NCBI GenBank assembly: GCA_910578855.1
Contig: CAJTRV010000025.1
Location: 1-21,065 of the forward strand
Origin: an uncultured Bacilli bacterium
Lineage (GTDB): Bacteria; Bacillota_I; Bacilli_A; RF39; UBA660
Length of the DNA: 21,065 nt
Direction: 5' to 3'
Shown: in pieces, positions 14,613-21,065 of the stretch
Numbering within the stretch: position 1 is the stretch's first letter
Layout: every line of letters begins with the position of its first letter
Program-made: the position numbers and the translations under genes
The notes under the pieces: generated by a model
What the model saw: only the letters and a program-made list of their open reading frames with translations
The model's database searches: none
What the model was told of the DNA's origin: nothing

Positions 14613-15543
14613 ATTGTCCCTCGGGATAAATTGTCGTATCAAACTTATGATACTGACTATCTTTGGTCTGTAATTCCTGATTGGTAATTAAGAAATAATT
14701 ATGAAGTAGTAAATTTTCATGGGTATTGGTTACCGGATCGTCCCATGTAAGATCAAGATGAAGCCATTGATTATTTAGGAAAACAAGATTCCAGACATGT
14801 GAATCATTTGATACTTTGATGTTAGGAATTCCCAGTTTATCGAGGAATATCGCCATGACATCACTATAACCGCCACAAAGACTAATATGATTGTATAGTA
14901 ATCCATAAGCATTATGAGAGTTAGCATTGATATCAATCTCTTGATTGGCTTTCAATTTATCCGCGTTTTCACTATCATAAATTGTATGATTGATAATATA
15001 ATCATGGAAGGCTTTTATTTTTTGTTCTGTTGACATATTATCAGTAATAATTTCTTTCATAATTCGTTCAATTTCTAACTCAGTTAAACGAATCTGTTCT
15101 GGTGAATAAATTTTATCAACTTCAACTGTTATTTTTCCATAACTATTATAGTTGATATGTAGTTGATTATAAGAATTATAGGGACTAACAAAGTTATTTA
15201 GATTGGAAACTAAGCTTTTATCGGCAATGATGTTACTGACATCTTCCGTACAATTTTTATATTCCTTATCACAATAGAACGTAAAAGAGTTCCAACCATT
15301 GTTTAAGATGGTATATAAGATATTCATGATATCATTACGATTCTTTGGTTCAAATTGATCTGTTTGTTTGACATAACGAACTTCTTGTTTTTTCTGATAT
15401 CGATTTGCTTCTTCTACGACAATTTCTCGTTTATAGATAAAGTTAACGAGAATAAAATTTGAAATGGTATCGTTATAAAAGAATAATCCAATACCAATGA
15501 TAATGGTTATTATAAAGGCTATGAATTTTCCAACTTTTTTCAT
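14611..15543 (-). CDS. Membrane-anchored transglutaminase-like (cysteine protease fold) protein
   Basis: From the ATG at 15543 this is a 310-aa protein with one membrane segment at about 6-22 and an external domain. The C-terminal part carries the transglutaminase-like triad: C223 in L-C-G-G-Y-S-D, H249 in D-S-H-V-W-N, and D264 in L-D-L-T-W-D-D-P. Such domains act as proteases, amidases or cross-linkers on surface proteins or wall; the substrate here is unknown. A longer frame reaching 15645 is rejected because the -10 (15559-15564) and GGTGATA lie just upstream of 15543. It stands alone on the minus strand, divergent from the LRR gene at 15881. Processing of that surface protein is possible but only inferred. 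Confidence 0.85.
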   Translation of the reverse strand: MKKVGKFIAFIITIIIGIGLFFYNDTISNFILVNFIYKREIVVEEANRYQKKQEVRYVKQTDQFEPKNRNDIMNILYTILNNGWNSFTFYCDKEYKNCTEDVSNIIADKSLVSNLNNFVSPYNSYNQLHINYNSYGKITVEVDKIYSPEQIRLTELEIERIMKEIITDNMSTEQKIKAFHDYIINHTIYDSENADKLKANQEIDINANSHNAYGLLYNHISLCGGYSDVMAIFLDKLGIPNIKVSNDSHVWNLVFLNNQWLHLDLTWDDPVTNTHENLLLHNYFLITNQELQTKDSQYHKFDTTIYPEGQ

Positions 15544-15547
15544 CCTA

Positions 15548-15587
15548 TCACCAATAACATTATAACAGAATTTAATAGGCTTATGAA
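15548..15587 (-). promoter_or_regulatory. Promoter and ribosome binding site of the transglutaminase-like gene
   Basis: On the minus strand TGTTATAAT (15567-15559) is an extended -10 with a weak -35 TTCATA (15587-15582) 17 bp away. GGTGAT (15552-15547) precedes ATG 15543. The -10-to-ATG distance of 15 nt equals that of ruvA and the 13178 gene. Confidence 0.7.
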
Positions 15588-15800
15588 TAGAATGTAGAAA
15601 AAAGATCGTAAAATATGATTTAGTGGTTATGATGAAGAGGGACAATTCTGTTAAAATTTGTTTGTTTTTTTCTCCTTCCCAATATAGTAGGATCGATCAA
15701 ACGTCTATTTTATTTAAGCGAATTTTCTTATAACTTCAAAATTAAAAATGTGGTGTTAAATAAATAATTTTTGATTTTTTTGTAGTAAATACACAAATAG

Positions 15801-15831
15801 TTGACAAAACCCTTCGGGGGGGGGGTATTAT
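15801..15831 (+). promoter_or_regulatory. Promoter with G10 tract in the spacer, upstream of LRR gene copy 2
   Basis: TTGACA (15801-15806) and TATTAT (15826-15831) flank a 19-bp spacer whose last ten bases (15816-15825) are G. A short C-rich stretch (CCCTTC) precedes the tract. The layout is identical to that at 1-31, including tract length. The leader (from about 15838) ends with AAGGAG at 15865-15870, ten bases before ATG 15881. Changes in G number should alter spacing and therefore expression. Confidence 0.8.
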
Positions 15832-15880
15832 AGTTATAGAATGAAAAAAAATCGGAGAAATAGTAAGGAGTGGGTGTTTA

Positions 15881-17359
15881 ATGAGAAAAGTAAAAAAGAA
15901 TCAAAAGCGATTATTGGTGATCAGTATTGTTTTGTTTATGATCTGTGCGATGGTATTAGGATATGCCGCTCTTTCTTCATCGCTTAAAATAGATGGAACG
16001 GGGACGATTTCGGCTAACTGGGATATTCTATTCACAGGGATTGAAGAAGGTTCGAAAAAAGGAGCAACCTCAAATGAAAGTGTCATTACCGATAAACTGA
16101 CCGCCACTTTTGATGTGAATATCGAAGCCCCTGGTAATTTTATTGAGTACAATGTTACACTCAAAAACAATGGGAATATCGATGCAGTAATTGAGAGTGT
16201 CGAGGGGATTCGTGAAGCCAATAGAGAAGCACCAACTGGAATTCAATTTGGAATACAGGGACTTCGTATCGGAGATGATCTACTTGCGGGTAGTGAAAAG
16301 ACATTTATTGTTCGAGCTGAAATTCCGAGCAATGAGACAACATTACCAAGGGGAACAAAAACAGTGAATTTAAAGGTGAATGTACGCCAAAAAGATATTG
16401 ATAGTAGTGGGTTAGTGACAACGTTTAAAGATTGCTTTCAGATGAATGAAGCGGGTGATACCCTTGTTAAATATCTTTGTGGAAAAGAAAATACCACTGG
16501 GTATAGTGAAATTTTAGATGTGACGATTCCCCGTGAAATTGATGGGGTTATGATTACCAAAATTGGTGATAATGCTTTTGACAATAATATGATTACCTCG
16601 GTTAATTTTCCGGATACAATAACTGAAATTGGTGTAAGTGCATTTTTTAATAACCGATTAACTTCTATTCACATTCCTAATTCAGTTAAAATAATTCAAC
16701 ATAATGCTTTTATCAATAATTTATTGACAGAAATAGAAATTCCTAATAGTGTTACATATATTGGCGTGACTGCGTTTCGTAATAACCAGATGTCCGGTGC
16801 TTCTGCATTTATCTATAATCGTAATGGCGATGGAACGGAAGATAAAACAAGTTTAAATAGTTATGCGGGTGCCGATTGTGGTCATATTGTGTTGCCTGTG
16901 GAGATAAAGCACATTGGGAGCTATGCATTTAATGGTATAAAATGTCAATCAATTGTTTTTCCAGAAGGACTTGAAACCATTGGAAATACGGCTTTTAATG
17001 GTACACGATTGACAACTATTACATTGCCGAATTCAGTGAATTATATTGGTAGTTATGCCTTTTTGCACAATTCCTTGACTGAAGTAGTCTTACCGTCTAG
17101 TCTTGCTTCATTAGGCGTGGAAGCATTTCGCGGAAATCAGTTAACACATGTCGTATTCCAAGGAACGGTTCCTGGAAGCTTGGGGAATGATATTTTTAAA
17201 AATAATCCAGGATTGGTTCATAATACGATTCAAGTTTCGTCTGGTAATTTAACACGATATAAAAAGGCGCAAGGAAGAAATAATAGTATATTGTATTCAC
17301 CAAGTCAAACATGGTTTGGAAGTGATGATACGAGTTTGTTAGATGCATTTTATGAGTAA
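15881..17359 (+). CDS. BspA-like LRR surface protein copy 2 (intact)
   Basis: This is a 492-aa secreted or surface protein. Residues 2-10 are basic, about 11-32 form a signal or membrane segment ending in G-Y-A-A-L-S-S-S, and about 33-215 form an Asn/Gly-rich external domain. LRR_5-type units run from about 235 to 450 with the A-F-x-x-N-x-L-T pattern in 22-residue steps. They are interrupted at about 306-337 by an insert (A-F-I-Y-N-R-N-G-D-G-T-E-D) that copy 1 lacks. The end (W-F-G...A-F-Y-E) matches copy 1. BspA-type repeats bind host or bacterial surfaces in characterised cases; the ligand here is unknown. The G10-tract promoter suggests phase-variable expression. No sortase motif is seen, so its mode of attachment is unclear. 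Confidence 0.88.
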   Translation: MRKVKKNQKRLLVISIVLFMICAMVLGYAALSSSLKIDGTGTISANWDILFTGIEEGSKKGATSNESVITDKLTATFDVNIEAPGNFIEYNVTLKNNGNIDAVIESVEGIREANREAPTGIQFGIQGLRIGDDLLAGSEKTFIVRAEIPSNETTLPRGTKTVNLKVNVRQKDIDSSGLVTTFKDCFQMNEAGDTLVKYLCGKENTTGYSEILDVTIPREIDGVMITKIGDNAFDNNMITSVNFPDTITEIGVSAFFNNRLTSIHIPNSVKIIQHNAFINNLLTEIEIPNSVTYIGVTAFRNNQMSGASAFIYNRNGDGTEDKTSLNSYAGADCGHIVLPVEIKHIGSYAFNGIKCQSIVFPEGLETIGNTAFNGTRLTTITLPNSVNYIGSYAFLHNSLTEVVLPSSLASLGVEAFRGNQLTHVVFQGTVPGSLGNDIFKNNPGLVHNTIQVSSGNLTRYKKAQGRNNSILYSPSQTWFGSDDTSLLDAFYE

Positions 17360-17376
17360 TAAGTAATAAGGATTAA

Positions 17377-17406
17377 AAAAGACAGCTAGATCAATCGTTG
17401 TCTTTT
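17377..17406 (+). terminator. Probable terminator after LRR copy 2
   Basis: A 10-bp stem with one G-U pair (17377-17386 with 17397-17406) and a 10-nt loop lies 18 nt after the stop codon. The T run (four T) is within the stem, so strength is uncertain. Confidence 0.5.
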
Positions 17407-17449
17407 GGCGTTTGTTAAGAAAAATACTTCGCTTGATCTTGTGGTCTAT

Positions 17450-17486
17450 AATAAAAAGTTCATAGAATAATTATTCTATGAACTTT
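17450..17486 (-). terminator. Perfect 32-bp palindrome, probable rpsT terminator
   Basis: Bases 17455-17486 are a perfect inverted repeat of 16 + 16 with no spacer. Read on the minus strand it is followed by TT and then TATTATAG, giving a five-T run at the base of the stem. It fits as the end of the rpsT transcript and may also stop read-through from the LRR gene. Confidence 0.65.
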
Positions 17487-17556
17487 ATGTTGTTATTTAT
17501 ATTCTAGTCAACTATAGATAAACTTAACCTTTTTACAATTTAATTAAAAGTAAATA

Positions 17557-17820
17557 TTATTTCATCTCATTTACTTTTTTTGTTAATCGAGATTTATTTC
17601 GAGCTGCGAAGTTACTAGTAACAACACCTTTGCTAGCAGCTTTATCAATTCGTTTAATTGCAACGGTCAAAGCTTCTTTTGCTTCATCGACATTTTTATT
17701 AACAACAGCCTTTTCTACATTTTTAATAGCTGTTCTCATACTTGCTTTGAATACATTGTTACTTTCTTTTTTCTTTTTAATTGTCTTGATTGCTTTCTTA
17801 GCATTTTTCATATTTGCCAT
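17557..17820 (-). CDS. rpsT: 30S ribosomal protein S20
   Basis: S20 is a small basic primary-binding protein of the 30S subunit that binds 16S rRNA. The 87-aa product starts M-A-N-M-K-N-A-K-K-A-I-K, is Lys/Ala-rich and helical, and carries the family's central R-x-A-I-K-x-V-E-K-A and terminal K-S-R-L-T-K-K. An in-frame ATG at 17847 would add nine residues. ATG 17820 is preferred because GGGAGGTG stands just before it and this N-terminus is the usual one. It is divergent from gpr, the gene order known in Bacillus. Confidence 0.95.
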   Translation of the reverse strand: MANMKNAKKAIKTIKKKKESNNVFKASMRTAIKNVEKAVVNKNVDEAKEALTVAIKRIDKAASKGVVTSNFAARNKSRLTKKVNEMK

Positions 17821-17853
17821 AGTTTCACCTCCCAGTTCTAAACACACATATCT

Positions 17854-17881
17854 ATTTTATCATAATTCTTCGAAATTGCAA
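17854..17881 (-). promoter_or_regulatory. rpsT promoter
   Basis: On the minus strand TTGCAA (17881-17876), 16 bp, then TAAAAT (17859-17854). Transcription would start near 17847, giving a leader of about 27 nt that includes the strong GGAGGTG site. Confidence 0.5.
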
Positions 17882-17910
17882 ATAAAAACGGGTTTTTTTG
17901 GCAAAAATAA
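17878..17910 (+). promoter_or_regulatory. Possible forespore-sigma promoter of gpr
   Basis: GGCAAAAATAA (17900-17910) fits the sigma-F -10 consensus GGnnAnAnTnT at all but the last position. GCAAA (17878-17882) is a partial match to the sigma-F/G -35. The -10 ends 14 nt before ATG 17925, where other genes in the window have TATAAT. The -35 overlaps that of rpsT on the opposite strand. Confidence 0.35.
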
Positions 17911-17924
17911 TAGTGGGTGATAAT

Positions 17925-18947
17925 ATGAATCATGAAATAGATTTATCGAAGTATCAAATGAGAACTGATTTGGCAATTGAATCAGTGAGTCAAAATAAGG
18001 AATTAAAGATCGCATCTGAAGTACAGACAGATGATGCTGTTAAAATTACGGTGATTGCGTTAACAGAAGAGGAAGGCGCTAAAATTGGAAAACGGGCTGG
18101 GAATTATATTACCATTGAATTTGAAGATGTTACAGATACAGCCAATAAAGAGAAGGTCACAACCGTATTTAAAACCTATTTAAAAGAAATGCTTGATAAG
18201 ATGAAGATTAATGATGAGGCAACTGGATTAATTATTGGCCTTGGAAATGATCGTTCTACGCCGGATGCTTTAGGGCCTATGACGATCGATAAAGTTATCG
18301 TTACTAGGCATTTATTTGAACTAGGGGAAGCAAGCGATAGATACCGCAATATTGCCGCGTTAAATCCTGGGGTAATGGGGCAGACAGGGATTGAAACAGC
18401 CTCTGTTATAAAAGGGGTTGCCGAGCATATCAAACCGGATTTTGTCATTGTGATTGATGCTTTAAAAAGCGGCTCAATTGATCGGGTTAATAAAACAATC
18501 CAAATGACGGATACCGGAATTCATCCAGGGAGTGGAGTTGGAAATAGTCGTAAAGAGATTAGTCAAGAAACATTGGGGATTCCAGTAATGGCCATCGGGA
18601 TTCCAACTGTGGTTGATCTTGTGACTGTAGTTAGTGATACAGTTGGTTTTATGCACAAACATTTCTCTTATACCAAATCGAATATGCATAACCCTAGTAG
18701 CAAACTAGCCCCCGCTGGAAGTGTTAATTACTTAAAAAAGGAGATTGTTGTAAACCAAGAGGATAAAGTAAACTTATTAGGCATGATAGGAAGTCTAAGC
18801 GAGGAAGAAACAAAACAACTGATTTTTGAGGTTCTAACACCAATTGGTTATAATTTAATTGTCACCCCAAAAGAAGTCGATTTTGTCATTGATAAACTAA
18901 GTGATGTTATTAGTGAGGGATTAAATCACGTACTTCATTTTGAATAG
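17925..18947 (+). CDS. gpr: Germination protease GPR
   Basis: GPR is an aspartic-type protease made in the forespore as a zymogen. It degrades small acid-soluble spore proteins during germination. Family hallmarks are the N-terminal Y-Q-M-R-T-D-L-A-I-E propeptide-cleavage region, G-L-G-N-D-R-S-T-P-D-A-L-G-P, N-P-G-V-M-G-Q-T-G-I-E-T, V-I-D-A-L-K-S-G-S, and G-I-H-P-G-S-G-V-G-N-S-R-K-E-I. The frame opens at TTG 17898, but ATG 17925 is preferred: GGGTGATA lies two bases before it and the product (340 aa) then begins like known GPRs. It is divergent from rpsT and followed by spoIIP, as in Bacillus. Confidence 0.94.
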   Translation: MNHEIDLSKYQMRTDLAIESVSQNKELKIASEVQTDDAVKITVIALTEEEGAKIGKRAGNYITIEFEDVTDTANKEKVTTVFKTYLKEMLDKMKINDEATGLIIGLGNDRSTPDALGPMTIDKVIVTRHLFELGEASDRYRNIAALNPGVMGQTGIETASVIKGVAEHIKPDFVIVIDALKSGSIDRVNKTIQMTDTGIHPGSGVGNSRKEISQETLGIPVMAIGIPTVVDLVTVVSDTVGFMHKHFSYTKSNMHNPSSKLAPAGSVNYLKKEIVVNQEDKVNLLGMIGSLSEEETKQLIFEVLTPIGYNLIVTPKEVDFVIDKLSDVISEGLNHVLHFE

Positions 18948-18997
18948 TATTACTATATCAAATGCCGAAAGTCTTAATAAATTCCTAAGCAAAGCCA

Positions 18998-19034
18998 AAA
19001 AGAGTTATCTTGATGATAGACTCTTTTCTTTTTT
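18998..19034 (+). terminator. Intrinsic terminator after gpr
   Basis: An outer 8-bp stem (18998-19005 with 19020-19027) and an inner 4-bp stem (19006-19009 with 19015-19018), separated by one bulged G, are followed by CTTTTTT (19028-19034). The rest of the 315-bp gap to spoIIP is AT-rich and shows no gene. It has a TATAAT at 19238-19243 (16 nt before ATG 19260) as a possible -10. Confidence 0.65.
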
Positions 19035-19262
19035 GGTTATTAAATGAAAGAAGAATCATATTTGGGTTGGTGTTTGTCCTTTTTTCTATAGGTAATACAG
19101 AACATTAATTTTGGTATCTTATTTTTTCAGAACAAATTTATGTTATCACCTTCTTCATTAGTTATTATTAGTAAATCACAAAGGGAAATAACTTATGGCC
19201 CATGTATAAAACGACATGTTTTGCTTTTCTTATCATATATAATATTGACGAGGAGGGATATG

Positions 19263-20279
19263 ATGGCCAAACGATTTGTAGCAAAAAAGAAGAAAAAGCA
19301 TCGATTTAAAATTCGCTATCTTTGTTATTTGTTTTTTATCTATGTTGGATACCAAGTGACAGCTGGCGTTTTATTACAGATGAAATTGACTACTAGTAAT
19401 GAGGATTTCTTACGAGCGATGATGCAGGATAGCAATCATCATTTATTATATGAAAAAAATAATCAAAATCTGGTCACCAAGGCAACGAAGTTTTTAACGG
19501 GGATTGACATGAAAAATCCGGTTGTAACCTTAGAACAGGTATTTCATTATAAGGATACTACTGAAGCAGCAGGAATGGTTACCAATGATAAAAATGAAGC
19601 CGATAATACCGAACCGACGGAGCAGACAACGAAATATATTGTGGATCCCAAACCAGAATCTAATAACAAAGATCCTCGTGTCTATATTTATAATACGCAT
19701 CAATTAGAAAACTATAGTATGAAGAACTTAGAAGCTTATAATATTACCCCTAATGTGATGATGGCCTCATATTTGTTACGTGAAAAATTAAATGATAGTG
19801 GTATTCCTTCTATTGTTGAAGAAGGTGATATTAATGAATTTATGAAATTAAATAGTTGGACCAATAAAGATAGTTATAAGGCTAGTCGAACTTTTATGAC
19901 CAATGCCTTAGAAAAATATCAAAATTTAGATCTTTTAATTGATCTTCACCGTGATGCGATTACCAAAAAAGCTTCAACGATTACCATTGATGGAAAAAAT
20001 TATGCCAAGGTATTATTCGTAATTGGTTTAAACAATAAAAATTATCAGCAAAATTTAGAAGTTTCCAACCGTTTAAATACATTAATTAATCAAAAATATC
20101 CTAATTTAAGTCGAGGTGTTTTAACCAAAAAAGGGGCGAATGTGAATGGTATTTATAATCAGGATTTGCATAATAAAGCGATTTTAATTGAGTGTGGTGG
20201 TTATGAAAATACCATTGATGAAGTAAGTAATACCATTGAAGCATTATCAACCGTGTTAACAGAATATCTAGGAGGATAG
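19263..20279 (+). CDS. spoIIP: Stage II sporulation protein P (peptidoglycan hydrolase)
   Basis: SpoIIP is a mother-cell amidase/endopeptidase that works with SpoIID and SpoIIM to thin septal peptidoglycan during engulfment. From ATG 19263 the product is 338 aa, with a Lys-rich cytoplasmic start, one membrane segment at about 22-38, and a variable linker rich in Asn/Thr. The catalytic domain follows with Y-I-Y-N-T-H-Q-L-E-N-Y, D-L-L-I-D-L-H-R-D-A-I and A-I-L-I-E-C-G-G-Y-E-N-T; the two His and the Glu are the expected zinc-site residues. The frame opens at 19140, but AGGAGG (19251-19256) places the start at 19263 (or 19260). It is shorter than the 401-aa B. subtilis protein, mostly in the linker. 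Confidence 0.93.
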   Translation: MAKRFVAKKKKKHRFKIRYLCYLFFIYVGYQVTAGVLLQMKLTTSNEDFLRAMMQDSNHHLLYEKNNQNLVTKATKFLTGIDMKNPVVTLEQVFHYKDTTEAAGMVTNDKNEADNTEPTEQTTKYIVDPKPESNNKDPRVYIYNTHQLENYSMKNLEAYNITPNVMMASYLLREKLNDSGIPSIVEEGDINEFMKLNSWTNKDSYKASRTFMTNALEKYQNLDLLIDLHRDAITKKASTITIDGKNYAKVLFVIGLNNKNYQQNLEVSNRLNTLINQKYPNLSRGVLTKKGANVNGIYNQDLHNKAILIECGGYENTIDEVSNTIEALSTVLTEYLGG

Positions 20280-20280
20280 G

Positions 20281-20625
20281 ATGAAACAAGAAGATAAGGT
20301 TAAAATCTATAAAAAGATCTTTAAATATTGTTTTACTTTTTTGTCGATTACGTTTTTAACATTATATTTGTCACAAGCAACTGGATATTATGAATATGAA
20401 CAACATAAAAAAACGAGCTTTACCAGTGAACAAATCAAACAATTTGAAGCTGATGTAGCAGCGGGTAAAAAAGTCGATGTCAACGATTATTTAGAAAATG
20501 CTAATAAAGATTACAGCAACAAAGTTTCTAATCTGGGATTCCGGGTTTCTGACCAGATTGGTAAGTATGTGAAACTAGGAATTGAAGGTGCCTTTGGAGC
20601 CCTTAATAAATTAGTTGAAGAGTGA
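20281..20625 (+). CDS. YqxA-like small membrane protein
   Basis: This 114-aa protein has one membrane segment (about 14-32) and an acidic, mostly helical external part ending in G-K-Y-V-K-L-G-I-E-G-A-F-G-A-L-N-K-L-V. In Bacillus spoIIP is followed by yqxA (DUF3679), a protein of the same size, topology and C-terminal style, so it is probably the positional counterpart; sequence similarity is too low to be sure by eye. It starts one base after the spoIIP stop, with CTAGGAGG upstream, and should be co-expressed with it. Its function is unknown. Confidence 0.75.
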   Translation: MKQEDKVKIYKKIFKYCFTFLSITFLTLYLSQATGYYEYEQHKKTSFTSEQIKQFEADVAAGKKVDVNDYLENANKDYSNKVSNLGFRVSDQIGKYVKLGIEGAFGALNKLVEE

Positions 20626-20655
20626 TATTTTTTCTGGTAGTATCCGATTTTTTGC

Positions 20656-20705
20656 TTGCTATACTCCAAAATATATGCTATATTATAACCACTTTTTGAG
20701 GTGAT
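20656..20705 (+). promoter_or_regulatory. Promoter and ribosome binding site of the 20707 small gene
   Basis: TTGCTA (20656-20661), 17 bp, and TATATT (20679-20684), with TG one base before the -10. GAGGTGAT (20698-20705) immediately precedes ATG 20707 (or 20710). Confidence 0.5.
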
Positions 20706-20706
20706 T

Positions 20707-20826
20707 ATGATGTATAATGATGAATATGATGTGTCAAATGAAGTAGCGGAACAACAAATTTGTAATGAAATGGCAAGGAGCAAAGGGAATATAAAATTTT
20801 ATTCTGATCTGGATATGGGCGACTAG
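20707..20826 (+). CDS. Short ORF, probable N-terminal part of a split membrane protein
   Basis: This 39-codon frame with a good promoter and the ribosome binding site GAGGTGAT encodes an acidic, soluble N-terminus and stops at TAG (20824-20826). The frame one base further on is open from 20795 to the end of the window and encodes two hydrophobic segments. That frame has no ribosome binding site of its own. The simplest reading is one small membrane protein broken by a frameshift between 20795 and 20826. The alternatives are a genuine small protein or a sequencing error. Function unknown. Confidence 0.45.
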   Translation: MMYNDEYDVSNEVAEQQICNEMARSKGNIKFYSDLDMGD

Positions 20827-20854
20827 AAAGTTTCGGCTTATTAACCAAATTGAA

Positions 20855-21065
20855 ATGGGACTAATTGGTGGTGTTGTATTAGCTGAGATAACCTTATGTT
20901 CAACCTGTTTTGGACCAGCATTTTCGCATTTATCACCAGTAACCCATTTTGTGATCGGGAGTGGTGTTTTATGTTTACCACCGATTATGTATCTTAGAAT
21001 GAAAGCCTTATTCCGGGAACAAGAAGTTAATCGAGAGACTGCTGAAAAAGTAGTCAAAATTAAAA
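20855..21065 (+). CDS. Membrane protein fragment, continues past the window
   Basis: The frame is open from 20795 to the window end, with its first ATG at 20855 and no ribosome binding site before it. It encodes two membrane segments (about residues 2-16 and 28-45 counted from that ATG), joined by a loop with Cys, Pro and Ser, then a charged tail (R-E-Q-E-V-N-R-E-T-A-E-K). The residues just before the ATG (R-K-F-R-L-I-N-Q-I-E) join naturally to the end of the short upstream ORF. It is probably the C-terminal part of the same protein. Incomplete at the 3' end; I do not recognise the family. Confidence 0.5.
   Translation, partial: MGLIGGVVLAEITLCSTCFGPAFSHLSPVTHFVIGSGVLCLPPIMYLRMKALFREQEVNRETAEKVVKIK

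Noticed and set aside
15546..15645. 34-residue N-terminal extension of the transglutaminase-like protein
   Set aside because: It would be translated through the -35/-10 region; a ribosome binding site and normal signal anchor support ATG 15543.
17630..17920. Plus-strand ORF opposite rpsT
   Set aside because: It is a shadow of the Lys-rich S20 gene, giving a Leu/Phe-rich product with no start signal.
17898..17924. TTG start for gpr at 17898
   Set aside because: The stretch contains the ribosome binding site of ATG 17925 and the probable -10, and known GPRs begin near the later Met.
1..21065. Mollicutes code with UGA as tryptophan
   Set aside because: prkC, rpe and miaA end at TGA at the expected lengths, and Trp is encoded by TGG.

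Overview
The window looks like part of the chromosome of a low-GC, Gram-positive, spore-forming (or formerly spore-forming) member of the Bacilli, probably from the Erysipelotrichia/RF39-type gut lineages. The evidence is strong A+T bias, AGGAGG/GGTGAT ribosome binding sites, UGA used as stop (standard code, not the Mollicutes code), PASTA-kinase signalling, LTA-synthase-type envelope synthesis, two sporulation genes (gpr, spoIIP), and Bacillus-like gene order in three blocks. The lineage is an inference from gene content; no taxonomic marker was compared.

Layout. (1) 1-1537: a BspA-type leucine-rich-repeat (LRR) surface protein gene, split by a frameshift at a T6A run. (2) 1699-6705: rlmN-prpC-prkC-rsgA-rpe, a tightly packed operon with Bacillus order (23S/tRNA methylation, PP2C phosphatase, PASTA kinase, ribosome-assembly GTPase, pentose-phosphate epimerase). 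(3) 6883-11192: an LTA-synthase-like sulfatase followed by two unknown membrane-anchored proteins, then a small membrane protein and a pseudopilin-like protein with an Ig-like C-terminus. (4) 11322-12893: ruvA-ruvB. (5) 12894-13177: a non-coding stretch with several hairpins and a possible pseudoknot. (6) 13178-14600: an unknown gene overlapping miaA. (7) 14611-17359: an envelope transglutaminase-like gene on the minus strand and a second, intact LRR paralogue. (8) 17557-20625: rpsT (minus), gpr, spoIIP and a YqxA-like small gene, as in Bacillus. (9) 20707-21065: a small membrane protein that appears split by a frameshift and runs off the window.

Most striking signal: each LRR gene is preceded by TTGACA, a spacer containing exactly ten consecutive G, and TATTAT. 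The run sits between the -35 and -10 boxes and makes a 19-bp spacer, two longer than optimal. In such an AT-rich sequence, the same G10 run at the same place in front of two paralogous surface proteins points to slipped-strand phase variation of promoter strength, as known for Neisseria porA. The first copy also has a second possible switch or lesion: a U UUU UUA slippery heptamer at its frameshift, with a -1 shift needed to restore the protein.

A second recurring pattern is a very compact start module. Three genes (ruvA, the gene at 13178, and the minus-strand transglutaminase) share TGTTATAAT, then 6 nt, then GGTGATA, then 2 nt and ATG, so their transcripts should have leaders of only about 9 nt. 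This module also corrects several start codons. The forespore protease gene gpr has the same SD-to-start layout, but with a sigma-F-like -10 in place of TATAAT.
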